Of a DNA stretch of 64,000 nucleotides, positions 23,577-36,459 are shown piece by piece. Each line of letters begins with the position of its first letter. The stretch's first letter is position 1. The position numbers and the translations under genes are program-made. The notes under the pieces are model-generated. The model saw nothing but the letters and a program-made list of their open reading frames with translations, ran no database searches and was not told the DNA's origin. Source of the DNA: Symsagittifera roscoffensis (Eukaryota > Xenacoelomorpha > Acoela > Convolutidae); assembly GCF_963678635.1 (NCBI RefSeq), contig NC_087062.1, positions 30,220,833-30,284,832 on the forward strand. Reading direction: 5' to 3'.

Positions 23577-25530
23577 TGTCCCCTGGCAATTAGGAACATT
23601 TGTGGGGCGTATTGCTCCATTATTTTGCCAATGTCCTTAGTTTTTTAGGTTTAATTGATTGGCTTATAATTCAGTTTTTGCCCTAATTTACTCGCAAACA
23701 GCAGTATTTTGGTAATTTTTGAACAGTTTTTAGTCAACAATAGAACTTTGTACAGATGATTTGTAGTTAATTCAAGTGCCCAGGTTTTCTTTGTTGCTCA
23801 TATATTTAGATATAGTAGTCTGCCTTGCTGTTAGTCGGCTTCGCTTGGCTGGAGATAAAAGATGGTTTCTTTGGTGAGCTCTCTAAGGACTGTGTCGCCT
23901 CCGCTTTGTGCGAGTGTCTCATAATCTTTACCAAACAAGTCAAGATTATGATCCGCGGTAATATCCTGGCAACTAGGAGCAATTGTTTTCGAAATGTCGT
24001 CGAAGTAATTGTCAAATAACCAAAACCAAGAATTAAGGTTTAATAAGTAACAGGAGGTCGGAGCCATTCTGGTTGGGAACAGGGTTGCCGGAAGTGGAAA
24101 TGTCCGAGGCGCTTCTTCGGTAAAAAAATTTTCCTTTTCCGGCTAAACTAGGTAAATTGTTTGTGCCATTCCCCATGGGTGTCGAATGTAATAAAAATTT
24201 TCAGGGACCTGGGAGCAACTTTTTTGTCAGCTAGGTCCTATTTAAAGAAAATGAATTCACTTTGAATCTTGACTGTATGATCCCTAGTGTCGATTAATCC
24301 TTGACGAGATCAAAATTTGGTTATCCATTTTTCGACTTGGTCGTCTTTGTGTGAAAATTACTCTCTAAGATCTACTTTTTTTTGTAATTTTCGTCCTTGT
24401 TAGGCTCGGGCTCCGGGAGTTACGGGTCGTGCGATTTTCTGCAAAATTCGAGGCCAAAGGAAAGTCGTCCTCCAATTCTGCAGACGGTTCCAAGTCGGCA
24501 TCTGCGTTTCCGTCATCTGTCCCATCGTGCAGTTCCAGTACTTGATTGATTGTTTTTGATCTAAAATTTCAAAAAAAATCAGGTTTCTTCTTCTAGTGTT
24601 CTCGGTTCGGGTAATCTGTCTTTCTGAAAGATAGTAAATCCAATGGAAAACTGTTTAGTAATTCTAGTGTTGAAGGTTGGCTTTAGTAATTCGATATAGA
24701 AAATAAGTTAGATTTCACAGTATGTACAAGCCTTTCTTCCACCCTTTTGGATGTATGATATCCCACCGTACAATATTACTTTCAATTTTGAATTTTGGCT
24801 GAGTTATTCAAAATTGTGAGATAAAAGCCTGACCCATGTTTGACTCTAATTTTTCTTGAAATCCGTGTTGTCAATAATCGTTTAAAAATGAGATAAATGA
24901 ACTTGAGGAAGTGTTGTTAACCACCTTTGCGGACGTCCATTTGGAAACTTGGTCAATTTGGAAATTTGGAAATTTGGAAATTTGGAAATTTTTCCCCAGA
25001 AAGCGTTCCATGGTCCTGCAAACTCCAATTTTTTTCCTCGTTCGCGAATGACAGATCCGGAAGTTTAGCCGTCTGCTTCATTCCCAACAAAGCTTCAAGA
25101 TTCTTGCCGCTTTTTCAGCACTCTGTGCAGGACTTGACGTGGTATTATATCTTTCGATAAATGTGTAGCCACCAGATATACTCGGCCAGGAGTTTAATCC
25201 CGAACTGTCCGGGGTGAGCCTCGTAGCGCATAGAAGCGAAGGCTCCCCAAACTCCCACTGATATGGCAAATTTTTCAAACAAAATTAGTAGTTCGTCTAT
25301 TCTGTGACGATCCTTCTCAAAGTTTCTTATGTATTTTCCAAGTATGCTCTTCGATCGGTCATTCTTGAAGGTTTTGATCAGGTCGCAGATGATTTGCAGT
25401 TGCGATCAGGTCGCAGTTTTCATCAGGTCCGTTTTTAAACGTAAGGGTTTTGTTGTGTACCTCTTGGAAAATTACTATATGTTTTGATTTTTTGACTTTC
25501 TCTGTTCCGCTGGCTCTCGTTTAACCAGAT
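23577..25530 (-). pseudogene. Array block X4: decayed Gypsy integrase
   Basis: It corresponds to X3 at an offset of 3886 with few differences up to about 25380, after which similarity to the younger blocks drops. It has the same VERL-like glutamate block near 24720 and the HPGQ/YIWW-like block near 25160-25250. Confidence 0.6.
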
Positions 25531-28299
25531 GAGATGTAGAAACGTTTATTCGTAAAATAAACGTTTTTAAAAACAAAATTTGAGTTATCGAGGGATTAGC
25601 AATTCGATGAACAATTTTCCGAACGAACATGAAATTTTTTTTTGCAAGTATTAATTGACTGAGCGATACACGAGATAATAGCAGCAGTATTTCTGAGCTT
25701 AATTGAAACTATTGCCTCTCGTTAAAATATCTACCAAACAGACTGCTCGATTTTTCCGCTTGCCACGGGACCTTATTATTTTTAACTGCCTTTACAGCGA
25801 CCGACGTTCTATCAACAAAAATAGTATTAACAGATTTAATACAGAATCTATTAGATACTTTTCCCGGAATTTGTCTAAAGCAAGTACAACACAGTCTTTG
25901 TCAAAATAAGAGGAAGGTGCGGTCTTGCCAGAAGGAATACTAGATGAAAGATTTTGTAAAATTTTGTCTTACCAAGGTGAAAGAGGATTTTTAAAATCAA
26001 AAAGTAGAGAAACCGTTTACCCAATGGGTTAGTTTACTGTCCATAGTGGTGTTACTATGATTTGCTGAAAGAGCTGACAGTAACCCTTAATGGTCTGAAA
26101 CAGTTTCCGGTTTTCAGCCATACACATAATTTTATATGTTTGGCGGACCATACTAGGGCAAAAAATTCCAAATCGTTGATCGAGTATTTCGTTACTCGGC
26201 CATTCAAAAATCTTGAAGAGAATGCAATGGTTTTATACTCCCTGTTGGAATTAATCAAGGTTAGCACCCAATATGTGAGGCCTCTGTCTTCAGTCTTGTT
26301 TTTCATTTATGGTGAAGTGGCATTTTTCTGTAATGGTTACAATTTCTGCTTTCAATTTCTCTAAGGTAATTGAGTGGATTTTGTCCCAAGGATACACTTA
26401 TTTTAAGTCAGTAGAGTTCGGAACGGCGATTTCAAAACTAAAATATTCGGGACAAAGACAAGTTATTGGTTCACAAAACAGAAAATTGATTGAAGGTCGG
26501 AGATATTTTTCGGTATTCAGAAGTTTCTTATTGCGTCTGCTTTACCGACCAAAAGCTGAACTCTGGCTTTAGGAATTCGAAACCCAACCATTCTACAATA
26601 TTTTAAAAGATGCATGTTTTCCCCATTTTATAGCCATGTTTTTTGAGACAAAGATTTCGATGCTAAATTGATCTATGTTTTTTTATGGTTCCCTCATAGG
26701 CTATTACTATATCGACTTAAAAACAGTTTGTGTACGTTCTCTTTTTAAAAAAGTAGTTTTGAATCTAAAACCAACCTAAGCGAGCCGCCTTTCTTTCCAG
26801 TGATTTAAATGGACTTATCGAAGAGTTATCGAGGGGTAAGCAATTAGATAAACAAATTTCCGATCTAACATGAGAATTTTGCAAATTTTAATTGACTGAG
26901 CAATACACGAGATATTAGCACCACAATTTCTAAGCTTGAATCAATGTTTTGAGCTCTCGTTAAATTTTCTGCCTAAACACACTGCGCGATTTTTCCGCTT
27001 GCCATGGGATGTTTTTAATTCTAATTGCCTTTACAGCTACCTACGTTCGATCAACAAAAATAGTACTAACAAATATAATACAGGTTTCATTAGATAAATT
27101 TCCCGAATTTTGTCTGTAGTAACTACGATAAATTCTTCACCAAAACAGGAAAAAGCCACGGTTGTTCCAGAAGTAAACCTAGATTAAAGATTTGTGAATT
27201 CCATGTCTTTCCAAGGTCAATGAGAATTTTTAAAACCGATAAGTAAAAAACCGTTTACCCACAATGGATTAGTCTAGTGTTTTTGTGAGGTTACTATGAT
27301 TTGTTGAAAAAGCTGACAGTAACGCCTTTTGGTCTGTGACAATTTCGGGCTCTCACCCATATATACAAATTTATATGTCTGGCGGCCCATACTACGGCTA
27401 AAAATTCCAAACCATTGGTCAAAAATTTCGTTACACGGGCATCTAAAACTCTTGAAGGGAATGCAATGGTTTTATACTCCATTTTGGAATTGTTCAAAGG
27501 TAGCAGCCAATATGTGAGGCGTCTTTCTTCAGTCTCGTTTTTTTTTCTTTTATGGCAAAGTGACTTTTTTCTGTAATAATTACCATTTCTGTTTTGAATT
27601 TTCAGTTTCATTGAGTGGCTTTTGTCCCAATGATTCACTAGATTTTGTTCAGCAGAAATTTAAACGGCGAACTCGAAATTGAAAAATTTGGGACAAATTA
27701 CAAACATTGGTTCATGAAACCTAAAATCCAATTTTCGAAATACTGTTTCATGAACCATAAAATTGAATGAAATTCAGAGATGTTTTCCTGTTTTGGGACG
27801 TTTCTTATTGCGTCTGCTTTACTGATTAAAGCCAAACTCGGGCTATAGAATTTTGAAACTTAACCATTTTATTTTAGTTTGAAAAAATTTTTATTGCCAT
27901 GTTGTTTTTTTAAGACAGAAAGAAGTTGGTGCGCAATTGGTCTATATTTTCCTCTGGTTTTCTCATATTAGTATATCGTCTACGTAATAGTTTGTGAACG
28001 GTTTCTCTTTTAAAAGTCAGTCCACGATTCTTTGAAATTGATTGGATCTTTTTGCCCTGTCCATAAAAACAGTTTAAAAGTGACACTTGCCTGTGGTGCC
28101 GCCCTCTATGATGGTAAAGTTACATTGTTTATTTGTTTTCCTCGCATAACTTAAGTTGATTCTTTGCATTTTTAAGATTGAGGTTACCAGAGCAGACCCA
28201 CTGGTCGGGTTTTTTGATAGCTAAAACGCAATTTTAATTAGCAGTTTGTGTAGATTTGGCTTGTGATTTTTGTTTTTGAAAATCTTATTGTTGACTAGT
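25531..28299 (-). pseudogene. Older decayed Gypsy RT/RNase H copies
   Basis: Diverged repeats of the same blocks. RNase H YKTIAFSSRF with KYSINDLEFFALVW lies at 26055-26306, another RNase H (EYKTIAFPSRV) at 27294-27638, and a YVDD codon run near 27965-27980. The RT run near 26705 has decayed. They are clearly related to Y1 but carry many substitutions, so they predate the recent amplification. Confidence 0.6.
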
Positions 28300-31250
28300 T
28301 TTGATCTATTACCAATCTCGGGTTCTCAGCCACAGAGATAGTTTCATATAATTGGCGGCCAATACTACGGCTAAAGGTTCCAAATCGTTGGTCGAGTATT
28401 TCGTTACACGGCCATTTGAAAATCTTGAAGACAATGCAATGGTTTTATACTCCCTGTTGAAATTGTTCTAGGGTAGCACCCAACATGGGAGGCGTCCGTC
28501 TTCAGTCTTGTTTTTTCTTTTATGGCGAAGTGGCTTTTTTCTTTAATATTTATTGTTTCTGCTTTCAATTTCTTTAACGCCATCGAGTGGATTTTGTCCC
28601 AATGGTACACTAACTTTGATTCAGCAGAGTTCGTAACGGCGAACTGAAAATTGAAAAATTTGGTACAAATTCAAACTATTGGTTTCTTGAAACAGAAAAT
28701 CGAATGCAATTCGGAGATGTTTTTCGGTATTCGAAGGTTTTTTTGCGTCTGCTTTACCGACCTAAAATCAAATTCTGGCTTAAGATTTTTGAAACCCAAC
28801 CAATCTATTTACTTTTAAAAAAAGCGCATTTTTTCCGTTTTATTGCCATATTATTTTTTTTAAGACAGAAAAAACTCCTTGCACAGTTGATCTATCTTTT
28901 CCTATGGTTCCCTCATAGAGTAATAGTATATCGTCTACGAACAGTTTCTGAACGTCCTCGTTTTTGAAAGTCAGTCCACGACTCTTTGAAGTTCATTAGA
29001 CGTTTCACCCTGTCCATAACACAAGCTTAAAAGTGACACGTGCCTGTGGCGCCGCCCCCTAATATGTTAGTTACTTTATTTTTGTGTTTTCTCGCTTAAT
29101 TTGTTAAACAAAATTAAGGTTTCGTCTATTCTATGACGATCCTTCTCAAAGTTTCTCATGTATATTCCGAGTGTGCTCATCGGTTGGTGACTCTTCATTG
29201 TTCCTATCAGGTCGCAGATGATTCGCGTTGTGATAAGGTGCATCTTTAAACTTAAGGGCTTTGTTGGGTACCTCATGGACAATTACTAAAGTTTCTGATT
29301 TTTGGCTTTCTCTGATCTGTTGGTTCTCGTTTAACCAGATGAGATGAAGTAACGCATTATTCGTAAATGAAAATGTTTTAAAATTAAATTTTGAGTTATC
29401 CAGATTCAGCAATTAGATGAACAATTCTCCGCACTAACATGAAAATTATTGCAAATTTTATTTGGCTGAGCCACACACTAGATAGCAGCAGTATTTCTGA
29501 GCTTAAATGAAACTACTGCCTCTCCTTAAAATATCTACCAAACAGACTGCTCAATTTTTCCGTTTGCCACGGGATCTTAGTATTTTTAACTGCCTTTACA
29601 GCGACCGACGTTCGATCAACAAAAATAGTATTCACAAATATAATACAGGTTTCATTAGATAATTTTCCCGAATTTTGTCCAAAGCAACTACGATAATTTC
29701 TTCGCCAAAATAGGAAAAATCCACGGTTTTTCCAGAAGTAAACCTAGATTAAAGATTTGTGAAACCCTGTCTTTCCAAGGTCAATGAAGATTTTTAAAAT
29801 AAAAAAAACCGTTTTCCCACAATGGATTAGTCTAGTGTTTTTGTGAGGTTACTATGATTTGATGAAAAAGCTGGCAGTAACGCTTTTTGGTCTGTGGCAA
29901 TTTCGGACTCTCAGCCATAGAGATAAATATCAGCAAAACTTCTAAGCATATAAGAAACTATTGCGCTCTCATTAAAATCTGCCAAACAGACTGCTCGATT
30001 TTTCCGCTTGCCGCGGGATTTTATGATTTTTAATTGCCTTTACAGCGACGGAAGTTTGATCAACTAAATTGGTTTAAGGATTTAATACAAGTTCTATTAG
30101 ATGTTTTTCCCGAGTTTTGTCTATAGCAACTACGACAAATTCTTCACCAAAATAGGAGGAAGTAACAAATTTGCCAGAAGTAAATCTAGAAATAAGATTT
30201 GTAAAATCCATTTTTTTCCAGGTGAATGAAAACTTTTGAAATTGAAAAATAGAAAAACCGTTTATCCAATGGGTTAGTGTACTGTCCATTGTGATGTTAC
30301 TATGATTTGGTCAAAGGGCTGACAGTAACGCCTGATGGTCTGAAACAGTTTCGGATTCTGAGTCATAAAGGTAATTTTAAAGGGTTGGCGGCCCATAGTA
30401 CGCGTAAAAAACCCAAATCGTTGGTTGAGTTTTTCGTTACACGGCCATTTAAAAATCTTGAAGAGAATGCAATGTTTTATACTCCCTGCTGGAATTTTTC
30501 CAAGGGTAGCACCCAATATGTGAGACGTCTGTCTTCAGTCTTGCCTTTTCTTTTATGGCGAACTGGTTTTTTCTGTTTTAATTACAATTTCTGCTTTCAG
30601 TTTCTTTAACGCCATCGACTGGATTTTGTCCCAATGATACACTAATTTTGATCAGAAGAGTTTGTAGCGGCGAACTCAAAACTGAAAGATTTGGGACGGA
30701 TTCAAATTATTGGCTCATGAAACAGAAAATTGAATGAAATTCGGAGATATTCGTTAGTATTCGGAGGTTTCTTATTGCATCAGCTTTACCGACCTAAGAA
30801 CAGAGTTTTGAAACCCAACAATTCTGTTTTTTCCGCATAATATTTCCGTAATATTTTTTTTTAAGACAGAAAAAATTCGTTGCACAATTGATCCATTTTT
30901 TCCTATGGTTCTCTCATAAGCTAATAGTATATCGTGTACGTAACATTTTGTGAACGTTCTCCGTTTTAAAAGTCATTCCATGACTCTTTGAATTTAATTT
31001 GGTTTTTTGCCCTGTCCATAAAAACAGTTTAAAAGTGGCACTTGCCTGTGGTGCCGCCCCTATGATGGCGAAGCTACAATGTTTATTTGTTTTTCTCGCA
31101 AAACTTGAGTTGACTTTATGTGTTTTTTAGATTGAGTTTACCAAAGCAGACCCACTGGTTGGCTGGTCGGATTTTTCGATAGCTGAACGCAATTGTATTT
31201 ATCAGTTCGTGTAAAATTGGCATGTGATTTTTCTTTTTGAAAATCTTATT
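28300..31250 (-). pseudogene. Duplication unit D1: decayed Gypsy RT-RNase H
   Basis: The unit matches 31255-33770 closely, at an offset of 2958-2960 in its first part and 2517 in its second. The minus strand includes a VDDIL run near 28925-28940, the thumb block WLGFKNLKPEF near 28740-28790, and RNase H tails. The RT run near 30928-30945 has the first catalytic aspartate changed to His (YVHD). About 500 bp (29410-29930) is absent from the second copy. Confidence 0.65.
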
Positions 31251-31254
31251 GTTG

Positions 31255-33770
31255 ACTAGTTTTGATCTCTTACCAATTTCGGGTTCTCAGCCACAGAGAC
31301 AGTTTTATATAATTGGCGGCCAATACTACGGCTAAAGATTCCAAATGGCTGGTCGAGTATTTCGTTACACGGCCATTTGAAAATCTTGAAGACAATGCAA
31401 TGGTTTTATACTCCCTGTTGAAATTGTTCTAGGGTAGCACCCAACATGGGAGGCGTCCGTCTTCAGTCTTGTTTTTTGTTTTATGGCGAAGTCGCTCTTT
31501 TCTTTAATATTTATAGTTTCTGCTTTCAGTTTCTTTATTGCCATCGAGTGGATTTTGTCACAATGGTACACTAACTTTGATTCAGCAGAGTTCGTAACGG
31601 TGAACTCAAAACTGAAATATTTGGTACAAATTCAAACTATTGGTTTCTTGAAACAGAAAACTGAATGAAATTCGGAGATGTTTCTCGCTATTCGAAGGTT
31701 TTTGCGTCTGCTTTACCGACCTCAAATCAAATTCTGGCTTAAGAGTTTCGAAACCCAACCAATCTATTTACTTTTAAAAAAAGCACATTTTTCCGTTTTA
31801 TTGCTATATTATTTTTTTAAGACAGAAAAAATTCCTTGCACAATTGATCTAACTTTTCCTATGGTTCCCTCATTGAGTAATAGTATATCGTCTACGTAAC
31901 AGTTTCTGAACGTCCCCGCTATTAAAAGTCAGTCCATGACTCTTTGAAGTTCATTAGACGTTTCACCCTGTCCATAACACAAGCTTAAAAGTGACACGTG
32001 CCTGTGGCGCCGCCCCCTAATATGCTAGTTACTTTATTTTCTTGTTTTCTCGCTTAATTTGTTAAACAAAATTAAGGTTTCGTCTATTCTATGACGATCC
32101 TTCTCAAAGTTTCTCATGTATATTCCGAGTGTGCTCATCGGTCGGTGACTCTTCATTGTTCCTATCAGGTCGCAGATGATTCGCGTTGTGATAAGGTGCA
32201 TCTTTAAACTTAAGGGCTTTGTTGGGTACCTCATGGACAATTACTAAAGCTTCTGATTTTTTGGCTTTCTCTGATCTGTTGGTACTAGTTTAACCAAATG
32301 AGATGAAGTAACGCTTTGTTCGTAAATGAAAATGTTTTAATATTAAATTTTGGTTTATCCAGATTTAGCAATTAGATGAACAATTCTCCGCACTAGCATA
32401 AAAATTAATGCAAGTTTTTTTTGACTGAGCAATACACGAGATAATATCAGCAAAAATTCTAAGCATATAAGAAACTATTGCGCTCTCATTAAAATCTGCC
32501 AAATAGACTGCTCGATTTTTCCGCTTGCCGCGGGATTTTATGATTTTTAATTGCCTTTACAGCGACGGAAGTTTGATCAACTAAATTGGTTTAAGGATTT
32601 AATACAAGTTCTATTAGATGTTTTTCCCGAGTTTTGTCTATAGCAACTACGACAAATTCTTCGCCAAAATAGGAGGAAGTAACAAATTTGCCAGAAGTAA
32701 ATCTAGAAATAAGATTTGTAAAATCCATTTTTTTCCAGGTGAATGAAAACTTTTGAAATTGAAAAATAGAAAAACCGTTTATCCAATGGGTTTGTGTACT
32801 GTCCATTGTGATGTTACTATGATTTGGTCAAAGGGCTGACAGTAACGCCTGATGGTCTGAAACAGTTTCGGATTCTGAGTCATAAAGGTAATTTTAAAGG
32901 TTTGGCGGCCCATACTACGCGTAAAAAACCCAAATCGTTGGTTGAGTTTTTCGTTACACGGCCATTTAAAAATCTTGAAGAGAATGCAATGTTTTATACT
33001 CCCTGCTGGAATTTTTCCAAGGGTAGCACCCAATATGTGAGACGTCTGTCTTCAGTCTTGCCTTTTCTTTTATGGCGAAGTGGTTTTTTCTGTTTTAATT
33101 ACAATTTCTGCTTTCAGTTTCTTTAACGCCATCGAGTGGATTTTGTCCCAATGATACACTAATTTTGATCAGAAGAGTTTGTAGCGGCGAACTCAAAACT
33201 GAAAGATTTGGGACGGATTCAAATTATTGGCTCATGAAACAGAAAATTGAATGAAATTCGGAGATATTCGTTAGTATTCGGAGGTTTCTTATTGCGTCAG
33301 CTTTACCGACCTAAAACCAGAGTTTTGAAACCCAACAATTCTGTTTTTTCCGCATAATATTTCCGTAATATTTTTTTAAGACAGAAAAAATTCGTTGCAC
33401 AATTGATCTATTTTTTCCTATGGTTCTCTCATAAGCTAATAGTATATCGTGTACGTAACATTTTGTGAACGTTCTCCGTTTTAAAAGTCATTCCATGACT
33501 CTTTGAATTTCATTTGGTTTTTTGCCCTGTCCATAAAAACAGTTTAAAAGTGGCCCTATGATGGCGAAGCTACAATGTTTATTTGTTTTTCTCGCAAAAC
33601 TTGAGTTGACTCTATGTGTTTTTTAGATTGAGTTTACCAAAGCAGACCCACTGGTCGGCTGGCCGGATTTTTCGACAGCTGAACGCAATTGTGTTTATCA
33701 GTTCGTGTAAAATTGGCATGTGATTTTTCTTTTTGAAAATCTGATCGTTGATTAGTTTTGAATCTAATGC
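31255..33770 (-). pseudogene. Duplication unit D2: decayed Gypsy RT-RNase H
   Basis: Second copy of D1. The YVDD run is kept near 31880-31893, and YVHD recurs near 33432-33448 as in D1, showing that this mutation predates the duplication. Upstream codons keep DRVKRLMNFKESW near 31930-31970 and GGATGT near 32010, which align with the RT segment before the active site in the intact element. Confidence 0.65.
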
Positions 33771-35309
33771 CAACTTAACCGAGCCGTATCTTTATCTAGT
33801 GATTTAATTGGAATTACAAAGCATTCTTCGTATCGTTTCTCAAGTTTTGTTATTTGTCCCTCGATTCCTATTTTTTTCAATATCTCATTTAACCCTGATA
33901 GCAATCGTAACCGAACTCTTCTGCTTTTACTTCTTACAGGTTTAAAAGGGGAGTGGAAGTGAACAACTTTTTTATCAATGGGTGTGTTGGCAATTCTTTT
34001 GAAGAAGTCCTAAGTTTCATGGAAAATTGATCTGCTAAAAAAATAGCTTATACAGCTTACTCTCCCCCGGTAGGTGGCTGACTGGACTGATCGGCTGTGG
34101 ATATTTCTTCGGTTTCACTTATACTCTTAGATTCGGCAAATTGCCCGAAATGTCCCGTTCCTGTCCTTTCATGATGCAGAAGGGATTTTCTTTGCAAATC
34201 ACCCCCTTGGATTGAGTCTTGACAGTAAGTTTCCCCTAGATGTTGATTGTGTCGTCAATGAATACGCAATATAGCTCTTATAACCGTTTCTCCACTGGGT
34301 AGATTCTCAGCTTGGGGCATTTTAACTTGAACACATATAATAAATTTATTTTGACGAAACTAACTGGGCTTGCTGAATCTACAGGTTTTTCACATTTATA
34401 ATCATCTTTAAATCTAGCCCTGTCTTCAGTAGTTTCTTGGTCTCTATTCCATTCTGATCGTAAATTGTTCTTACACTTAGCACTGAAAAATTGTCATTGT
34501 TGCTCTGACTGTTCTCATTCCAGGCGTTTATTACTTCAAAGGTTTCTGGGTTTCCGCTCCAGGAATCTGCAGTGGAATTAAGTACGATTATCAATATAGA
34601 CTTTATCCTTTGGGTTACTCACAGTGGGTCGAGTGTTTTCCGATATACAGAGTTCCGCAAAGCGTCCTTTGTGTTTACAATTATTACAAATAATTACTTC
34701 GCTGAACAGAGCTTCAAGTGTCGCTTCGTTAAGGGATTGCCGCGTTCCATATATTAATTACTTCTTTCAATAAGGAGACTTAGTTTTTTCTTTATATGAT
34801 TATTTAACTTTTAAGACTTAAAATTCGTTTTGTTGGTCGTTGATCTCGCCATGCTCCTTAGACTTTGATTGTTAAATTAGCCATTTTTTCAATGAGAGGC
34901 CTGACTTAAAGCTTCTGAAGGACTGATGGTTGCTGACAACAGCTTCCGTTGGTTTTCACTATTCTTCATGGGGCAAAATGACATATCTCACCCCTTTCGC
35001 TTTGTCGGTCCCTCTGAGGTGGCTAGGTTTGTCAACAATTCCCAGAAATGTTCAAAAATTCATGTACTTCCATCGCATTCTTTTTCCGTGCTTTCTGACT
35101 GGCAGTTTCTGTGTCTTGCTCACTTCCTGTTTCCTGCTCCAAAAAGTTAATTTGGCTTTCTGGGACCCACAATCCGCTAAGATTGTCGATGCCAGATTTT
35201 CTTCAGCTATTATTGCCAATTGAAGTTCCAATGGTTCCATTGGTTCCATAGGGTGGTTTGCCCAGACTGAAGGAAATCTCCGCAGATTCGATTCCTTTGA
35301 CTGCACCAT
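33771..35309 (-). pseudogene. Decayed Gypsy gag-protease, family of the intact element 2
   Basis: The minus strand from 35309 begins MVQSKESNLR, matching MAQSNESNLR of the intact element. 34640-34745 keeps a zinc-knuckle relic (CNNCKHKGRFAELC, with the knuckle His changed to Arg). 34379-34594 keeps the spacer before protease (VRTIYDQNGIETKKLLK), and 34362-34382 the protease motif VDSASPVSF. A second knuckle-like scrap (GTGHFGQFAES) lies at 34125-34170, out of order, so a second copy is spliced in. Frames are broken and there is no LTR. Confidence 0.7.
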
Positions 35310-35730
35310 ATTAAAAAGTTCTAACTAGATATCTAAGCTACCTAGAGAAATGTGTTGAATTGAAATGTATATTCTAAAACTAACAAGCACAGTGTAATTA
35401 TCGACCAATGCTCGATTGGCGATGGTTTTGATCTGATCAAAACCGAAGGTCAAAAGAATAACATAATAGAACAAATCACAACAAGCTCAATACTAAATGT
35501 TTTAGTCTTCGAGGCAAACAGTTTTCGAAAATGTACTGTGGTTAAAAAGAAAAACATTGGTTTCAAATTCAATCAAAAAATGTGAATAGTAAAAATGGCT
35601 TGAATAATGAAAATGCAAAAAAATAGCTCGACCGCAGACTGATAGAAATTGTATAATGGCTGTCAAATCATAAAATGTTCTTTGTTTTTAGTGTATGAAG
35701 CGTATGCTGATGTTCGTTGCTACAATATAC

Positions 35731-35882
35731 CTGAGGGGTTTTGTCTGAGAAAGGGGTACCAGTTGATGAGTTTGTACGATGGTCTCACGGCCATCTCTAT
35801 CACTCTCAAGTCACTCTCCCTTGGCAGCCGATCACTCACTCTGTCCAAACCAAAATAAACACCCGACAGACAGAACATCTGG
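35731..35882 (-). CDS. Host gene A, exon 3
   Basis: The minus strand has an acceptor CTTGATTTTTTCAG before 35882 and a donor TCAG|GTATATT after 35731. The exon is 152 nt: one base finishing a split Asn codon, 50 codons, and one base of the split Asp codon completed by exon 4. The peptide contains QMFCLSGVYFGLDRVSDR, PRESDLRVIEMAVRPSY and KLINWYPFLRQNPS. Its GC content and composition stand out from the flanks. The intron after it runs to 8735 (26,996 bp) and holds the decayed Gypsy array. An overlapping plus-strand ORF (35649-35858) is the shadow of this exon. Residues 112-163 of the model. Confidence 0.65.
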
Positions 35883-35948
35883 CTGAAAAAATCAAGAAAA
35901 GAGCAATTAAGAAAAGAAAAAAATAAATAAAAGGAGAAAATGAAGTAC

Positions 35949-36076
35949 TTTTTTCCGTCCAAATATAGATGATTGATATTCATGATAGCTTTTGAGACTG
36001 CCATTTTGGCTTTGATTGATTTCATTGAATCGAAATCAGGCACTATGATTCTGCTTTCATAATTCAAGAGGCACCA
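35949..36076 (-). CDS. Host gene A, exon 2
   Basis: The minus strand has an acceptor ACACAAACAG before 36076 and a donor AAAAAA|GTACTTC after 35949. The 128-nt exon gives 42 codons plus two bases (phase 2), joining exon 3 through a 66-bp intron. The intron length is a multiple of three and it has no stop, which makes the two exons look like one ORF on translation; the T-rich stretch between them reads as low-complexity Phe/Leu and is better taken as intron. The peptide includes ESRIIVPDFDSMKSIKAK and MAVSKAIMNINHLYLDG. Residues 70-112 of the model. Confidence 0.55.
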
Positions 36077-36459
36077 CTGTTTGTGTTATGGAAAAATTGA
36101 ACTAATAAGTAAACAGGAAGAAATATCTTTTTACCTTCAAGTTTCGAATTTATAATAGTTAATGGGAACCATTTTGTTTTTCAACTCCAGTGTAGGTTTT
36201 AAGAAGATGCAAGACTAGGCAAGACTGGAGTTTCAATCAAATTAAGCAAACTATAATTAATTGGGCATGGGAACTGATGTATAACTCTTGGTGTGTCAGA
36301 AAACTCGGTATATGGTGCCAGATTATTTTTTGTTTTTCTTGTGATTTATCCAATTAATTGGCCAAAGTATACCCAATAACGAAATTTTTCCTAAGTAAGC
36401 TATCGATATGAAAAAGCGTCTGATTCTGAAGTTCTCCTTTTGCTCAAGGAATCTTATAC

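Larger units (their letters stand above)
9250..35309 (-). mobile_element. Ancient Ty3/Gypsy insertion, decayed and tandemly amplified
   Basis: The whole stretch reads on the minus strand as broken pieces of a Gypsy polyprotein related to the intact elements at 45.6-60.7 kb. The Gag start is at 35309, zinc knuckles near 34640-34745 and protease at 34362-34382. Repeated pieces of RT, RNase H and integrase follow down to about 9250. Every frame is interrupted. The order is not that of a single element: RT/RNase H and integrase blocks recur several times, and some repeats are nearly identical. The stretch lies wholly within the third intron of host gene A. No LTR can be delimited at either end. 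Confidence 0.75.

Noticed and set aside
35310-35640. Possible 5' LTR of the ancient Gypsy relic
   Set aside because: The position and an ATTAAAAAGTT start resemble the element 2 LTR edge, but similarity is lost within about 30 bases and no second copy or end could be found.
35649-35858. Plus-strand ORF with an apparent acceptor TTTTTAG and coherent composition (VYEAYADVRCYNIPEG...)
   Set aside because: It is the complement of exon 3 of the minus-strand host gene. The minus strand gives a better acceptor, a good donor and phase agreement with two neighbouring exons.
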